Shown here piece after piece: positions 9,048-16,524 of a DNA stretch of 64,000 nucleotides. The DNA is from Gammaproteobacteria bacterium UBA6724 (lineage in GTDB: Bacteria; Pseudomonadota; Gammaproteobacteria; Pseudomonadales; Azotimanducaceae): assembly GCA_002454165.1 (NCBI GenBank), contig DKIG01000052.1, positions 1 to 64,000 on the forward strand, given 5' to 3'. Both the position numbers and the translations under genes were made by a program. Every line of letters begins with the position of its first letter. Positions within the stretch are counted from its first letter, which is position 1. The notes below the pieces were generated by a model, which was given only the letters and a program-made list of their open reading frames with translations, was not told where the DNA came from and did not search any database.

Positions 9048-9115
9048 AACATGTACATGAATTTGGTATCCTGCTGGGTGTGCTGACCAGGCATCAGAGT
9101 ACAATCAACGCCATC

Positions 9116-9150
9116 GCGTCAACAAGGATGGCATCAACAAGGATTGCATC
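9116..9150. repeat. 15-bp tandem repeat duplicating the ribosome binding site of the aldo/keto reductase
   Basis: Units GCGTCAACAAGGATG (9116-9130) and GCATCAACAAGGATT (9131-9145) are followed by a partial third unit GCATC that runs into the start ATG at 9151. Each full unit carries the Shine-Dalgarno-like AAGGAT. A degenerate earlier unit may start at 9101. Confidence 0.75.
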
Positions 9151-10170
9151 ATGTTAAAGGCGGTACAACTAGGAACGCAATGCGGCATGAGGGTGTCGGA
9201 GCTTTGTCTCGGCACCATGAACTTCGGTGAGCCGGGCAGAGGTCATCAAGGAGATTGGACCCTCAATGCCAAAGAGACTCGGCCCATCCTTCAGGCGGCA
9301 ATTGAATCGGGACTATTCTATTTTGATTGCGCGGATATTTATGGTTTGGGCGCGAGTGAAGAAGTCGTTGGCAAGATATTGAATAAACTCCTGCCAAGAG
9401 ACGAGTATGTTCTTGCTACCAAAGTGGCGATGCCGCTCAAGTCTGGCGCCAACCAAAGCGGTCTGTCTCGCAAGCACATCATGGAAGGCGTGGACGCTTC
9501 TCTTAAAAGGCTTGACCATGATTACATTGACCATCTGGTGATTCATCGCCATCCGCATGGCGTGCCCTTCCATGTTGAAGTGCCTATTGAGGAGACTATG
9601 GAAGCCCTCCATGATCTGGTCAAAGCAGGCAAGGTACTCTACCTGGGCGCGTCTTCCATGTTTGCCTGGCAGTTTACTGAGCTTCAGATGCTGGCACGCT
9701 TTAATGGCTGGACGGAATTTGTGTCAATGCAAAATCATTACAATCTAATCTACCGAGAAGAAGAGCGGGAAATGATTCCTTATTGTGTAAAAGAAGGCAT
9801 TGCGCTGACGCCCTGGTCACCACTTGCAAGGGGAATACTGGCAGGTGCCTATCAGGGTGGATTGAGTGGCGGATCAACGAATCGTTCAAAGGGTCAGGAC
9901 CGGGTCAGGACGGAAACGCTTTATCGGGGAGAGGCGGACTTTCAGATTGTCGAACGAGTGATCTCGGTCGCGCAAAAGTACGATAAAACACCCGCCCAGA
10001 TAGCCTTGGCCTGGTTGTGCCAGAAGCCTGAGATCACCGCACCTATAGTCGGGGTGTCACGGCTAGAGCAGTTGCAACAACTCATTGAATCAACCACCAT
10101 CATACTTGAAGCGGAGGATGTTGAATATCTTGAAGAGCTTTACCAGCCGCTTAATCATTCTTCTTTCTAG
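9151..10170 (+). CDS. Aldo/keto reductase
   Basis: A 339-aa NADPH-dependent aldo/keto reductase with a TIM-barrel fold. The tetrad is visible as D59 and Y64 (FDCADIYG), K91 (ATKVAM) and H132 (LVIHRH). The length and the segments TPWSPLARGIL and PIVGVSRLEQL match the subfamily of yeast and bacterial K+-channel beta-like reductases. The substrate is unknown. The start is ATG 9151, directly after the repeated AAGGAT motif. It is divergent from the enoyl-CoA hydratase. Confidence 0.9.
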   Translation: MLKAVQLGTQCGMRVSELCLGTMNFGEPGRGHQGDWTLNAKETRPILQAAIESGLFYFDCADIYGLGASEEVVGKILNKLLPRDEYVLATKVAMPLKSGANQSGLSRKHIMEGVDASLKRLDHDYIDHLVIHRHPHGVPFHVEVPIEETMEALHDLVKAGKVLYLGASSMFAWQFTELQMLARFNGWTEFVSMQNHYNLIYREEEREMIPYCVKEGIALTPWSPLARGILAGAYQGGLSGGSTNRSKGQDRVRTETLYRGEADFQIVERVISVAQKYDKTPAQIALAWLCQKPEITAPIVGVSRLEQLQQLIESTTIILEAEDVEYLEELYQPLNHSSF

Positions 10171-10266
10171 TGGAATATCCTAATAAATGTCCTAGACAAT
10201 GCTCTAAAAAAAGGTTGCGAGGGGATGAAATACTTGAATTGATTGATAAAAGAAAAGGAAAATAAA

Positions 10267-10413
10267 ATGCTAAAATTAAAAGAAGCTATTATTGATAAGA
10301 TTATAGATGTAACAACAAAGTCCTGGGATATACTAATGATAGTAGTTTTCACTGTTATACTTTTATCCGTCTGGTTTCTCATAGCGGCTTTTTTCGCTGC
10401 TATCGCAAACTAG
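10267..10413 (+). CDS. Small single-pass membrane protein (48 aa)
   Basis: ATG 10267 is preceded by AAGGA at good spacing and the frame ends at TAG 10411-10413. The product has an amphipathic, lysine-rich N-terminal helix (1-18) and one hydrophobic span (about 22-46, MIVVFTVILLSVWFLIAAFF). It lies in an AT-rich patch between two ordinary genes. Size and shape resemble small hydrophobic toxins or stress peptides, but there is no family match I can name. Confidence 0.6.
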   Translation: MLKLKEAIIDKIIDVTTKSWDILMIVVFTVILLSVWFLIAAFFAAIAN

Positions 10414-10468
10414 CTAGCGTGATGAAATTATCATCAACACACTATTAAGGAGGTTATAGTAGGAAACA

Positions 10469-10627
10469 ATGTCAACAACTAATATCAAAAGGAGGTTAAA
10501 CTATATTGAGAAACAACTACAATTAGGTAGAAACCCAGTGCTAAGGAAACATCTTCCTGGTGCTGTTGAGTTATGTGAGAGTTATGGAAAAGAACCCCCA
10601 TTCATTCCACGGTTAGGAGGATTGTGA
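10469..10627 (+). CDS. Small basic hypothetical protein (52 aa)
   Basis: ATG 10469 is preceded by AAGGAGG about 15 bases upstream and by a closer TAGGA, which are much stronger signals than those of the neighbours. The product is 52 aa, with a basic N-terminal half (IKRRLNYIEKQL) predicted helical and a proline/glycine-rich tail. Function unknown. It sits 55 bp after the small membrane protein on the same strand, so the two could be one transcript acquired together. It ends 37 bp before the convergent kinase-like gene. Confidence 0.55.
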   Translation: MSTTNIKRRLNYIEKQLQLGRNPVLRKHLPGAVELCESYGKEPPFIPRLGGL

Positions 10628-10663
10628 AAAAGAGCCTGGCAACGGAAATCCAGCCACTCAGCC

Positions 10664-11710
10664 TCATTGATTGACCGCCTGTTCGGACAGAGTAAGACCG
10701 ATTTCGACCTTCAGTCTCAGAGACTCAAGATCAACGCCTTCAGTGCTCTTCTTGCCCTCCATGTATCTCGCATAAACCCCATGAAGGATGCAGGCTGCCT
10801 TCCACCGATTGAAGCCAACATAGTAATCAAGATTGGAAAGGTCCCGGCCGGTGTTTTCTGCATACCGCGCGGCGAGGGAAGTGCGTGTCGGGAAGCCTGG
10901 CACGGCGGTCGCAGCTTCCGGGTCCATCGGAAAGTCATCAGACGGATCCGGCCACTGGTTGAGGGCGTATGCGAGATCAGCCAGCGGATCGCCCAGGGTG
11001 GAAATTTCCCAATCTACAACAGCGGCAAGTAGAGAATCCGCTCCCACCAGGCAGTTGTGCAAACCATAATCGCCGTGGACGACCCTTGCCTTTTCCTGTT
11101 CTGGCAGGTGATTGAGGAAGTATTTCTGTAATTCGTGGGCGCGGGGGTCATCAAAGCCTGCCCCTGCAATGGATGATGTCCAGGAGCGATACCAGGTTTT
11201 GAGTTGCCGCCGGACATAACTGTCCTTTTTTCCCAGCTCGCCGAGGCCGATTTCATCGGGGTCAAGAGCATGCAGATCTGACAGCACATCAATAAAGGAG
11301 TGAGCAAGGATGCTTCTTCTATCTTCCGGCACCTGGCTAAGGGTATCGTCGGCGTTGTAGAGCGGCTTGCCGTCAATCAACCCCATGACATAAAACCGGG
11401 CACCTGTTACCTCAATATCCTGGCAAAACGCCATTGCATCTGGCACCGGCACGGCAGTCTGCCCCAGTGCAGAAATCAGCGCCCACTCACGGCTCATGTC
11501 ATGGGCACCAGGCAACAACTGCCCCTGAGGCGGACGGCGGATGACAGCGCCAGTACCTCTAGCGTCGTCTATCTGATAAGTGAGATTGGAATGACCTCCT
11601 TCAAGGCGCGTCCATTTGAAGGGTGGCACCAGGGCTGGAATCTTCTCAGCCACCCAGGCATCCACGGCTACTACATCATACCCTTCTGGATTTGACGAGG
11701 TGTTGCTCAT
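10664..11710 (-). CDS. Aminoglycoside/choline-kinase-like phosphotransferase family protein
   Basis: A 348-aa protein kinase-like fold enzyme. Visible motifs are the N-lobe GGHSNLTYQI (38-47), the catalytic loop HGDYGLHN (H212, D214, N219) and the magnesium-binding aspartate D233 in VVDWE. This matches the family related to the N-terminal kinase domain of ACAD10/11, which phosphorylates hydroxyacyl-CoA in catabolism; that role here is inferred from the nearby acyl-CoA genes. The start is ATG 11710. Confidence 0.85.
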   Translation of the reverse strand: MSNTSSNPEGYDVVAVDAWVAEKIPALVPPFKWTRLEGGHSNLTYQIDDARGTGAVIRRPPQGQLLPGAHDMSREWALISALGQTAVPVPDAMAFCQDIEVTGARFYVMGLIDGKPLYNADDTLSQVPEDRRSILAHSFIDVLSDLHALDPDEIGLGELGKKDSYVRRQLKTWYRSWTSSIAGAGFDDPRAHELQKYFLNHLPEQEKARVVHGDYGLHNCLVGADSLLAAVVDWEISTLGDPLADLAYALNQWPDPSDDFPMDPEAATAVPGFPTRTSLAARYAENTGRDLSNLDYYVGFNRWKAACILHGVYARYMEGKKSTEGVDLESLRLKVEIGLTLSEQAVNQ

Positions 11711-11925
11711 ATTCGTCTTGCCGTTGAATGTACTTTTTATAATTTAGACAAATCTCTCCCGCTGGGCAAATTTTCTTCAATAACTGACACTTTGTTAGCA
11801 ATGAAGACTGATGGATGCCAGAAAAAATTCCCGAAAAACAGTACCTTGTTGATTATTTTAGGCAAAAGAATCGCAACAATATGTGGTAGGATGTGTGTCT
11901 TATCATCTAAAAATGGAGTCAAGCC

Positions 11926-12291
11926 ATGTCCGATGATGTAAAAATGTTCATACCACTCTTGCTAGTAGGGGTTGCAGCACTTATCGCAGCATTTGCGTAT
12001 GTGATACACACTCCCGAGGAAGTTGTTAGAGACCCTGTTGCCATGTATTGGTTAGTAGTGGATATTTTGACAATCATTGCTTTTCTCGCGGCTGGGATAG
12101 CAATGAGGCAATACGCTTCCCTATTGTCAACATTGGCTTTCATAGGGTCTGCTGTTGTTTTGATATTCACTGTGTACGCATACACTATTGGCGGACTACA
12201 AGCATATTGGATCTATGTTGATGTGCTGGCACCAATACTGTTAGTCGTTCTTGCTGTAAAGATGGTAATGCATGCTAATGCTCATCATTAG
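11926..12291 (+). CDS. Small four-helix integral membrane protein
   Basis: A 121-aa hydrophobic protein with four predicted transmembrane helices (about 7-27, 41-61, 66-86, 96-114) and short loops. No motif is recognised. ATG 11926 follows GGAG. Codon use is more AT-rich than the flanking catabolic genes. A strong hairpin terminator follows. Function unknown. Confidence 0.75.
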   Translation: MSDDVKMFIPLLLVGVAALIAAFAYVIHTPEEVVRDPVAMYWLVVDILTIIAFLAAGIAMRQYASLLSTLAFIGSAVVLIFTVYAYTIGGLQAYWIYVDVLAPILLVVLAVKMVMHANAHH

Positions 12292-12329
12292 TGCATAAAC
12301 CAACGCAGTAGCAAGCTCAAGTTCGTCTC

Positions 12330-12364
12330 GCCGCTCGGGTCCGCCCCGGGCGGCGTTTTTGTTT
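12330..12364 (+). terminator. Rho-independent terminator
   Basis: A 10-bp G+C-rich stem (GCCGCTCGGG with CCCGGGCGGC, one G-U pair) and 5-base loop is followed by GTTTTTGTTTT. It lies 38 bp after the small membrane protein and would end its transcript. Confidence 0.8.
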
Positions 12365-12475
12365 TCGGTTGCCAAAAAGTGATATTGCCAACTTCTCTGG
12401 TTATATCCAGTCATAGGATGCGAATGGCGAACTGCACTATAATTGAATCACTACCAAGGTGGAGCGATTAGAGGC

Positions 12476-12676
12476 GTGAATATTGATGCTTTACATATTT
12501 GGGAACAACTAATCAACGAATGCCAGGAGGCGAAAGATCATTACTCGCACTGGCATCCATTGATTGATGAAAGAAAGGGGATACTGCAACAAGGTGCTGC
12601 CGATTTTGATCGTCTATATGATCACAATAATAAGTTTGAAGAGACGCATTACCTTAGCGACCTTGGTTCAAAATAA
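12476..12676 (+). CDS. Small hypothetical protein (66 aa)
   Basis: An open frame that can start at GTG 12476 (or TTG 12443) encodes a polar, Asp/His-rich helical protein of about 66 aa with no recognised domain. Its TAA stop (12674-12676) lies inside the outer box of an attC-like site, as is common for genes in integron cassettes. It reads opposite to the other cassette ORFs, so it may be the end of a cassette or flanking chromosome. Confidence 0.4.
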   Translation: MNIDALHIWEQLINECQEAKDHYSHWHPLIDERKGILQQGAADFDRLYDHNNKFEETHYLSDLGSK

Positions 12677-12746
12677 CGCTTTAAGAACGGGCGCAGCTTG
12701 GCTGCGTCCGGCGCCGAAGGCGCGTAGTTCATGCGCTTGTTAGGCG
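12670..12746 (-). other. attC-like recombination site (integron cassette end)
   Basis: A 77-bp imperfect palindrome. Read on the minus strand it starts with CGCCTAAC, followed by AAGCGCATGAAC, and has self-complementary central stems (GCGCCTTCGGCGC and GCAGCCAAGCTGC). It ends in AAGCGTTATTTT, matching the R/L box architecture of attC. CGCCTAAC is the exact complement of GTTAGGCG at the other end of the cassette (13098-13091). Confidence 0.65.
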
Positions 12747-13072
12747 CCATGCTCATTCATGTACTTTGCCGCTTCCAAAGCCAGCGGCATCCAGTATTTC
12801 TGTTGGGGAATGGGAATCAGCACCCAACTCCTAGACGGATTTTCCCTTCCTTTGGGATTCCAAGTCTCTGCGCCGGCAATCGAATACGCCTGACTTAACT
12901 GGCCTTCCCCAAGTTTAAACGACATGTCGATTTCCGAAAATATTGCAAACATCTTCCGACCTAGCATGAGTTGACGTCGACCCCAGCGTGAGGAGACGGA
13001 GAAATTCGAATATTCACCCTCCTCAATTCGCTCAATGATCAATTCAAGGCTTGCTTCTGCACTGTCGGTCAT
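12740..13072 (-). CDS. Cassette-borne TfoX/YjbR-like small protein
   Basis: A 110-aa protein. The segment from RKMFAIFSEIDMSFKLG through the tryptophan-containing WVLIPI region and the closing helix resembles TfoX N-terminal/YjbR-like small domains; this assignment rests on pattern recognition only. Its ATG is 18 bp after the GTTAGGCG box and its TAA stop (12742-12740) lies within the next attC box CGCCTAAC, the classic organisation of an integron cassette gene. Confidence 0.6.
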   Translation of the reverse strand: MTDSAEASLELIIERIEEGEYSNFSVSSRWGRRQLMLGRKMFAIFSEIDMSFKLGEGQLSQAYSIAGAETWNPKGRENPSRSWVLIPIPQQKYWMPLALEAAKYMNEHGA

Positions 13073-13090
13073 TGAATCCCTATGCTTGGA

Positions 13091-13195
13091 CGCCTAACGT
13101 CAAAACAACTGGTGGACGAAAGTGGCGGAATTTTTGCGTCTTTTGCAAAAAAATGCGACACTTTTAAGCATCCATGTTAATTTTTTTGTTAGAAA
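13091..13195 (-). other. attC-like site between two cassette ORFs
   Basis: A 105-bp site. On the minus strand it begins TTTCTAAC, has A-rich inner boxes and an AAAGTG...CACTTT stem, and ends GTTAGGCG. The first box is the exact complement of GTTAGAAA at 13773-13766, the start of the same cassette, as expected when a circular cassette is inserted between G and TT. Confidence 0.6.
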
Positions 13196-13747
13196 TTATC
13201 TTCGTTTCCAATTATTTAATTCCCATCGAGCAATTGACGAACCTTCTTTAAGTGCCGCTACTCTAGCTGCACTTACATATTCATCATACTCATTCATTGT
13301 TGTCATTTTAGTCCAGTCAGATAGACATTTATTTTTTGAATATTTCTGTATTTCTAATTTGACAATATTATCAAAAGGGCAATGACACGGCTCCTTAATT
13401 AAATCTACAGACCAGAGATATTTTAAAAAAAGATTAATAATTTTCTGTGATACTCCAAATCTAAATTCTTTATTATTTAATATAGCTCCGTGGTTTCTAG
13501 TGATTTTATTTGATAATGAGCATATTTTCTTTTTGTGCTTTTCTTCTGAAATGATTGATTCGGAATATTTTTTGTAACAGTTAAGCAAATATTCTTCAAC
13601 ATCATTTTTTAACTTTTTCTTCGCTGTGAAATCATCAAAATCCCGATTGTACACTGGGAATTCCTTATTTCGTGTAGCGAAACCAGCCTGAATACTGAAA
13701 TACATAAATTCTCTAATAATAAATTCTTTATGATTCTCTGTGCTCAT
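13196..13747 (-). CDS. Cassette-borne hypothetical protein, AT-rich
   Basis: A 183-aa highly charged, helical protein rich in lysine, glutamate and asparagine, with a cysteine cluster CHCPFD near residue 140. No family is recognised. Codon use is far more AT-rich than the window average, which indicates recent transfer. ATG 13747 lies 18 bp after a GTTAGAAA box and the TAA stop directly abuts the TTTCTAAC box of the following attC-like site. Confidence 0.6.
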   Translation of the reverse strand: MSTENHKEFIIREFMYFSIQAGFATRNKEFPVYNRDFDDFTAKKKLKNDVEEYLLNCYKKYSESIISEEKHKKKICSLSNKITRNHGAILNNKEFRFGVSQKIINLFLKYLWSVDLIKEPCHCPFDNIVKLEIQKYSKNKCLSDWTKMTTMNEYDEYVSAARVAALKEGSSIARWELNNWKRR

Positions 13748-13765
13748 ATATTTTGGTCCAATTGA

Positions 13766-13861
13766 TTTCTAACAATTAGTATCATGCACATTCGCTCTGA
13801 TAAGTCAATATTACCCGATAGATCGGGCAAACAGTCATAACATTAAGCATTTTGTTATTGT
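13766..13861 (-). other. Third attC-like site, upstream end of the cassette cluster
   Basis: A 96-bp site. On the minus strand it runs from ACAATAAC to GTTAGAAA, with a central stem CCCGAT/ATCGGG. The first box departs from the attC consensus and its cassette partner box was not found upstream, so this site is less certain than the other two. The aat-fragment stop codon lies within the first box. Confidence 0.45.
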
Positions 13862-14142
13862 AGTTCTACCGGAATATTTTTCCAGCTTCCCGGTTTGCCA
13901 GCACGAGTCAACGCACAATCTATCCGCTCAAGAAATTCTGTGCGAGGAATTTCCACCGCGCCAAGGTTAAATAAATTAGGTGACGCTATTTGACAATCAA
14001 CAAGCTGAAAATTCCAGGTTGTTAAATAGGAGATTAAAAAGTTCAATGCCGCTTTGGAGGCATCGCTGATCTGACTAAACATGCTCTCGCCAAAAAACAG
14101 GCCGCCCAAAGCAATTCCGTACAAACCACCCCATCCTGGCAT
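13855..14142 (-). pseudogene. aat: Truncated leucyl/phenylalanyl-tRNA-protein transferase (C-terminal part)
   Basis: 95 residues match only the C-terminal part of Aat (usual length about 230), including GGLYGIALG, FFGESMFS, the LVDCQ strand and GAVEIPRTEF. The N-terminal two-thirds are missing, and upstream sequence belongs to a GIY-YIG gene on the other strand. Aat attaches Leu or Phe to basic N-termini for N-end-rule degradation; this fragment cannot do so. The break lies near 14125-14140. Confidence 0.8.
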
Positions 14143-14488
14143 CTACCTTTTCACCGAAAAGGGTCGGGCTCTATATGTAGGCCGGTCAAATAATATAGGG
14201 GCGAGAATCCGCTCCCACACGCACAATAGCAACAATACAGCCACCCTTGCCTTCCATATCGCCAGAGATGAGACAGGAAAAACAAAGGCAACTTACAAGA
14301 AAAAAGGATCTCGTAGCGACCTCTTGAATAATGCCAAATTTCGGACAGCATTTGACAAAGCCAGAAAACGCATCAAGAAAATGGACATTCAGTGCATAGA
14401 AGAGAAGAATGCAGTAAGACAGGCTCTGCTAGAAATTTACGCCGCATTGCAAACGGGTGCAAAGTACAACAACTTTGACAACCATTGA
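14081..14488 (+). CDS. GIY-YIG nuclease-like protein with rearranged N-terminus
   Basis: 135 aa with a GIY-YIG domain from about residue 18: PGIYLFTEKG, then LYVGRSNNIGARIRSH, with the catalytic-type arginine, and a glutamate (about E109-110) in a downstream helix. Such domains cut DNA or act in repair or mobility. The first 16 or so residues are encoded antisense to the aat fragment and no ribosome binding site precedes ATG 14081, so the original 5' end is probably lost at the rearrangement junction and expression is doubtful. Confidence 0.65.
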   Translation: MLSPKNRPPKAIPYKPPHPGIYLFTEKGRALYVGRSNNIGARIRSHTHNSNNTATLAFHIARDETGKTKATYKKKGSRSDLLNNAKFRTAFDKARKRIKKMDIQCIEEKNAVRQALLEIYAALQTGAKYNNFDNH

Positions 14489-14543
14489 AGCAAATAGGCA
14501 AAAACAAAACCCCTACCCGTCATTCCAGCGTAAAATCCAGGGA

Positions 14544-15134
14544 CTAAAACGCCTCGTCCATGCCATAGGCTTGTAGTTTTGACTGGACTGCGGTCACATC
14601 ATGGCTGAGCATGAGCAGATCATGTTTTGTGCCGTCGCCATCTTTTACATGATCTTTTAGAAGCGCTTCCGTCTTGAAGCCCATTTCTTCAAACACTGCG
14701 ATTGCCCGGTCCTGATCCAGGGTCATCCTGACGGTCAACTTTTCTAAATCCAGATCCAAGCCAATCAAAAAACTTTCCTGAATTAGAACTCTGCCGAGTC
14801 CCATTTCTCTTGCTTCCGGTCTGACTAGAATTCGCAATTCACCCACATGAGCGGACCAGGAATGTTTGTCCAGAAGCACTGCGGTTGTCCCCAGGATTTC
14901 GCCCGCGCGCGAAGCGGCAACGCTAACAATATCACCGGCCTTGAGTGAACGGTTCCAGGCGGCAATAACTTTTGGTTCGCGGATATCGCGGTTGAGTGAC
15001 AAAAGATCATGGTCAAAAAGCTGTTTGGTAAATGCCGCTGCCGCAGTTTCATCAATCTCAGTCAACAAGGACAATTCAATGACATCGTCCTGGCAGACAA
15101 GCTGCTTTGGATACCGGTCTTTTCTTTTACTCAC
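14544..15134 (-). CDS. GNAT family N-acetyltransferase
   Basis: A 196-aa protein with the GNAT acetyl-CoA-binding motif: LRILVRPEAREMGLGRVLI (about residues 100-118), followed by AIAVFEEMGFKTEA. The substrate is unknown. The start is taken as GTG 15134, which overlaps the TGA stop of phaC as GTGA and suggests translational coupling; longer in-frame starts up to 15173 exist. It forms the 3' gene of a phaE-phaC-GNAT cluster. Confidence 0.8.
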   Translation of the reverse strand: MSKRKDRYPKQLVCQDDVIELSLLTEIDETAAAAFTKQLFDHDLLSLNRDIREPKVIAAWNRSLKAGDIVSVAASRAGEILGTTAVLLDKHSWSAHVGELRILVRPEAREMGLGRVLIQESFLIGLDLDLEKLTVRMTLDQDRAIAVFEEMGFKTEALLKDHVKDGDGTKHDLLMLSHDVTAVQSKLQAYGMDEAF

Positions 15135-16228
15135 ACTGAACGTTCCCCCAACCATTTGTCGACATTGGGCCACATTCGTTTTACAGCGTTAGGTCCGGCA
15201 ATCAGGCTGACATGTCCGCCTTTGAGTTGGAGTTCGTATTTGGTTTCCGAACTGACCAGTTCAAGTAGCGGCTTGGTTGCCTTAAATGGAGCAATATGAT
15301 CGTGCTCGGCAATGGCGTGCATCACAGGTATGGTGATATTTGCAAGATCTGCATCATGTCCGTTGACCCTAAGCTCCCGGGTGTAGAGTTTGTTACCCCG
15401 CATTAATTCTTTGGTGGTGTCACGATAGTACTCACCAGCGAGAGGCAGGGTCTCGTCACTCCAACGCTGGAACGCGCGATAGGATTTCACAAATTCATCA
15501 TTCCACATCTGATCCCACAAACGCACTTTCCCGGCGAAGCGCTGAGCCGGACGCAACATTTCAAATGAGTTGGAAATAAATTCCGCAGGAACGATGCCCA
15601 GGGTATTCACCAGTTGATCAAGATTCAGGTACTTTTCATTGGACCAGAGATTAAACAAACCCATCTCATGCCAGTTAACAGGTGTTGTCAGGCACACCAG
15701 ATTCTTGAGGGGTCCATCGGTATGAGTTGCAGCATAGATGAGCGATAGCACGCCGCCCATGCAGTATCCAATCAGGTTGACATCAGACTCACCGCTATCA
15801 TCCTGAACTTTTTTTATGCAGGTTGGTAGAAAGTCATGGGTATAGTCCGCCAGCCCCAGGCGGCGTTCCTGCATGAGCGGCGGATCCCAGTCAATCATAT
15901 AAACATCAAAGCCGCGTGTGATGAGGTACTCCACCATGCTCTGGCCAGGCGTGAGATCAAACAGGAAGCCTTTGTTAGTGGTCGCCATGACAATGATGAC
16001 GGGGATTCGATAAATCTCCTCGGCAACCGGAATGTAGTGATAAAGTTTTAATGTACCCCGGTCATAGATCAATTCCTTCGGAGTAAACCCCACTTCAATA
16101 GGACCTGAGCGGACGAACTGGAAACCCTTGGTACCACGCTGGAGGGTTTTCTCCACCAGGTCACGCATTTGACCCATCATCGTCGCTTGATTTTCTGATT
16201 GGTCATTCATGGCATGGAGTTCGGTCAA
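15131..16228 (-). CDS. phaC: Class III poly(3-hydroxyalkanoate) synthase subunit PhaC
   Basis: A 365-aa alpha/beta hydrolase-fold enzyme that polymerises hydroxyacyl-CoA into storage granules. The lipase-like box has the PHA-synthase cysteine: GYCMGG (C156), with D310 (EHDH) and H339 (KGGHVS) completing the triad. The length fits class III PhaC, which works with PhaE. The start is either TTG 16228, overlapping a phaE-type stop as TTGA, or ATG 16210. Its partner phaE is 2.5 kb upstream because a multicopper oxidase gene has been inserted between them. Confidence 0.85.
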   Translation of the reverse strand: MTELHAMNDQSENQATMMGQMRDLVEKTLQRGTKGFQFVRSGPIEVGFTPKELIYDRGTLKLYHYIPVAEEIYRIPVIIVMATTNKGFLFDLTPGQSMVEYLITRGFDVYMIDWDPPLMQERRLGLADYTHDFLPTCIKKVQDDSGESDVNLIGYCMGGVLSLIYAATHTDGPLKNLVCLTTPVNWHEMGLFNLWSNEKYLNLDQLVNTLGIVPAEFISNSFEMLRPAQRFAGKVRLWDQMWNDEFVKSYRAFQRWSDETLPLAGEYYRDTTKELMRGNKLYTRELRVNGHDADLANITIPVMHAIAEHDHIAPFKATKPLLELVSSETKYELQLKGGHVSLIAGPNAVKRMWPNVDKWLGERSV

Positions 16229-16370
16229 GCAGCGGTGGAGGATGGTGGTTTTTTGGTTCTAACTGGTCTGGCAGATTTCTTTGAAAGACACTTGTCATTC
16301 TTGATTGGTTTCCTCAGCAACCCTTCTATGCGAGCCATTCGATGATCCAGACTGCGGAGATCCTCATTAA
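16069..16370. repeat. Left copy of a ~300-bp direct repeat (phaE/phaC junction)
   Basis: This segment aligns with 18604-18912 in the same orientation, at roughly 85-90 percent identity by eye with a few indels. It spans the 3' end of a phaE-type gene and the 5' end of phaC. The pair brackets the multicopper oxidase gene. Confidence 0.9.
16225..16370 (-). pseudogene. Duplicated 3' fragment of phaE
   Basis: The minus strand encodes LDHRMARIEGLL followed by a basic tail KKSARPVRTKKPPSSTAA and a TGA stop, matching the C-terminus of the intact phaE-like gene at 18757-19131 with substitutions. The 5' part is absent. It is a by-product of the duplication at the insertion. 16371-16524 holds only AT-rich sequence, likely the promoter of the oxidase gene. 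Confidence 0.8.
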
Positions 16371-16524
16371 GATATTCCGCTTTATTATAGATTGACACAG
16401 TTCAAGATATATTAGTACTTTACTCTGATGCTTACTATATAGATTGGCAATTTAGCGATTATTGACACAAAATTCAACCTGTCTACTATAAAAATCTATT
16501 GTATAGGGAAAAACCGAATATATA

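Noticed and set aside
8949..9104. N-terminal extension of the enoyl-CoA hydratase with a DKKV-type repeated peptide
   Set aside because: It is only the open frame through the upstream tandem repeat. The family start is at 8948, and the extension has no homologous counterpart that I know of.
12296..12370. Fourth attC-like site near the end of the small membrane protein gene
   Set aside because: The structure is a simple hairpin followed by a T-tract, better explained as a terminator, and the attC end boxes are absent.
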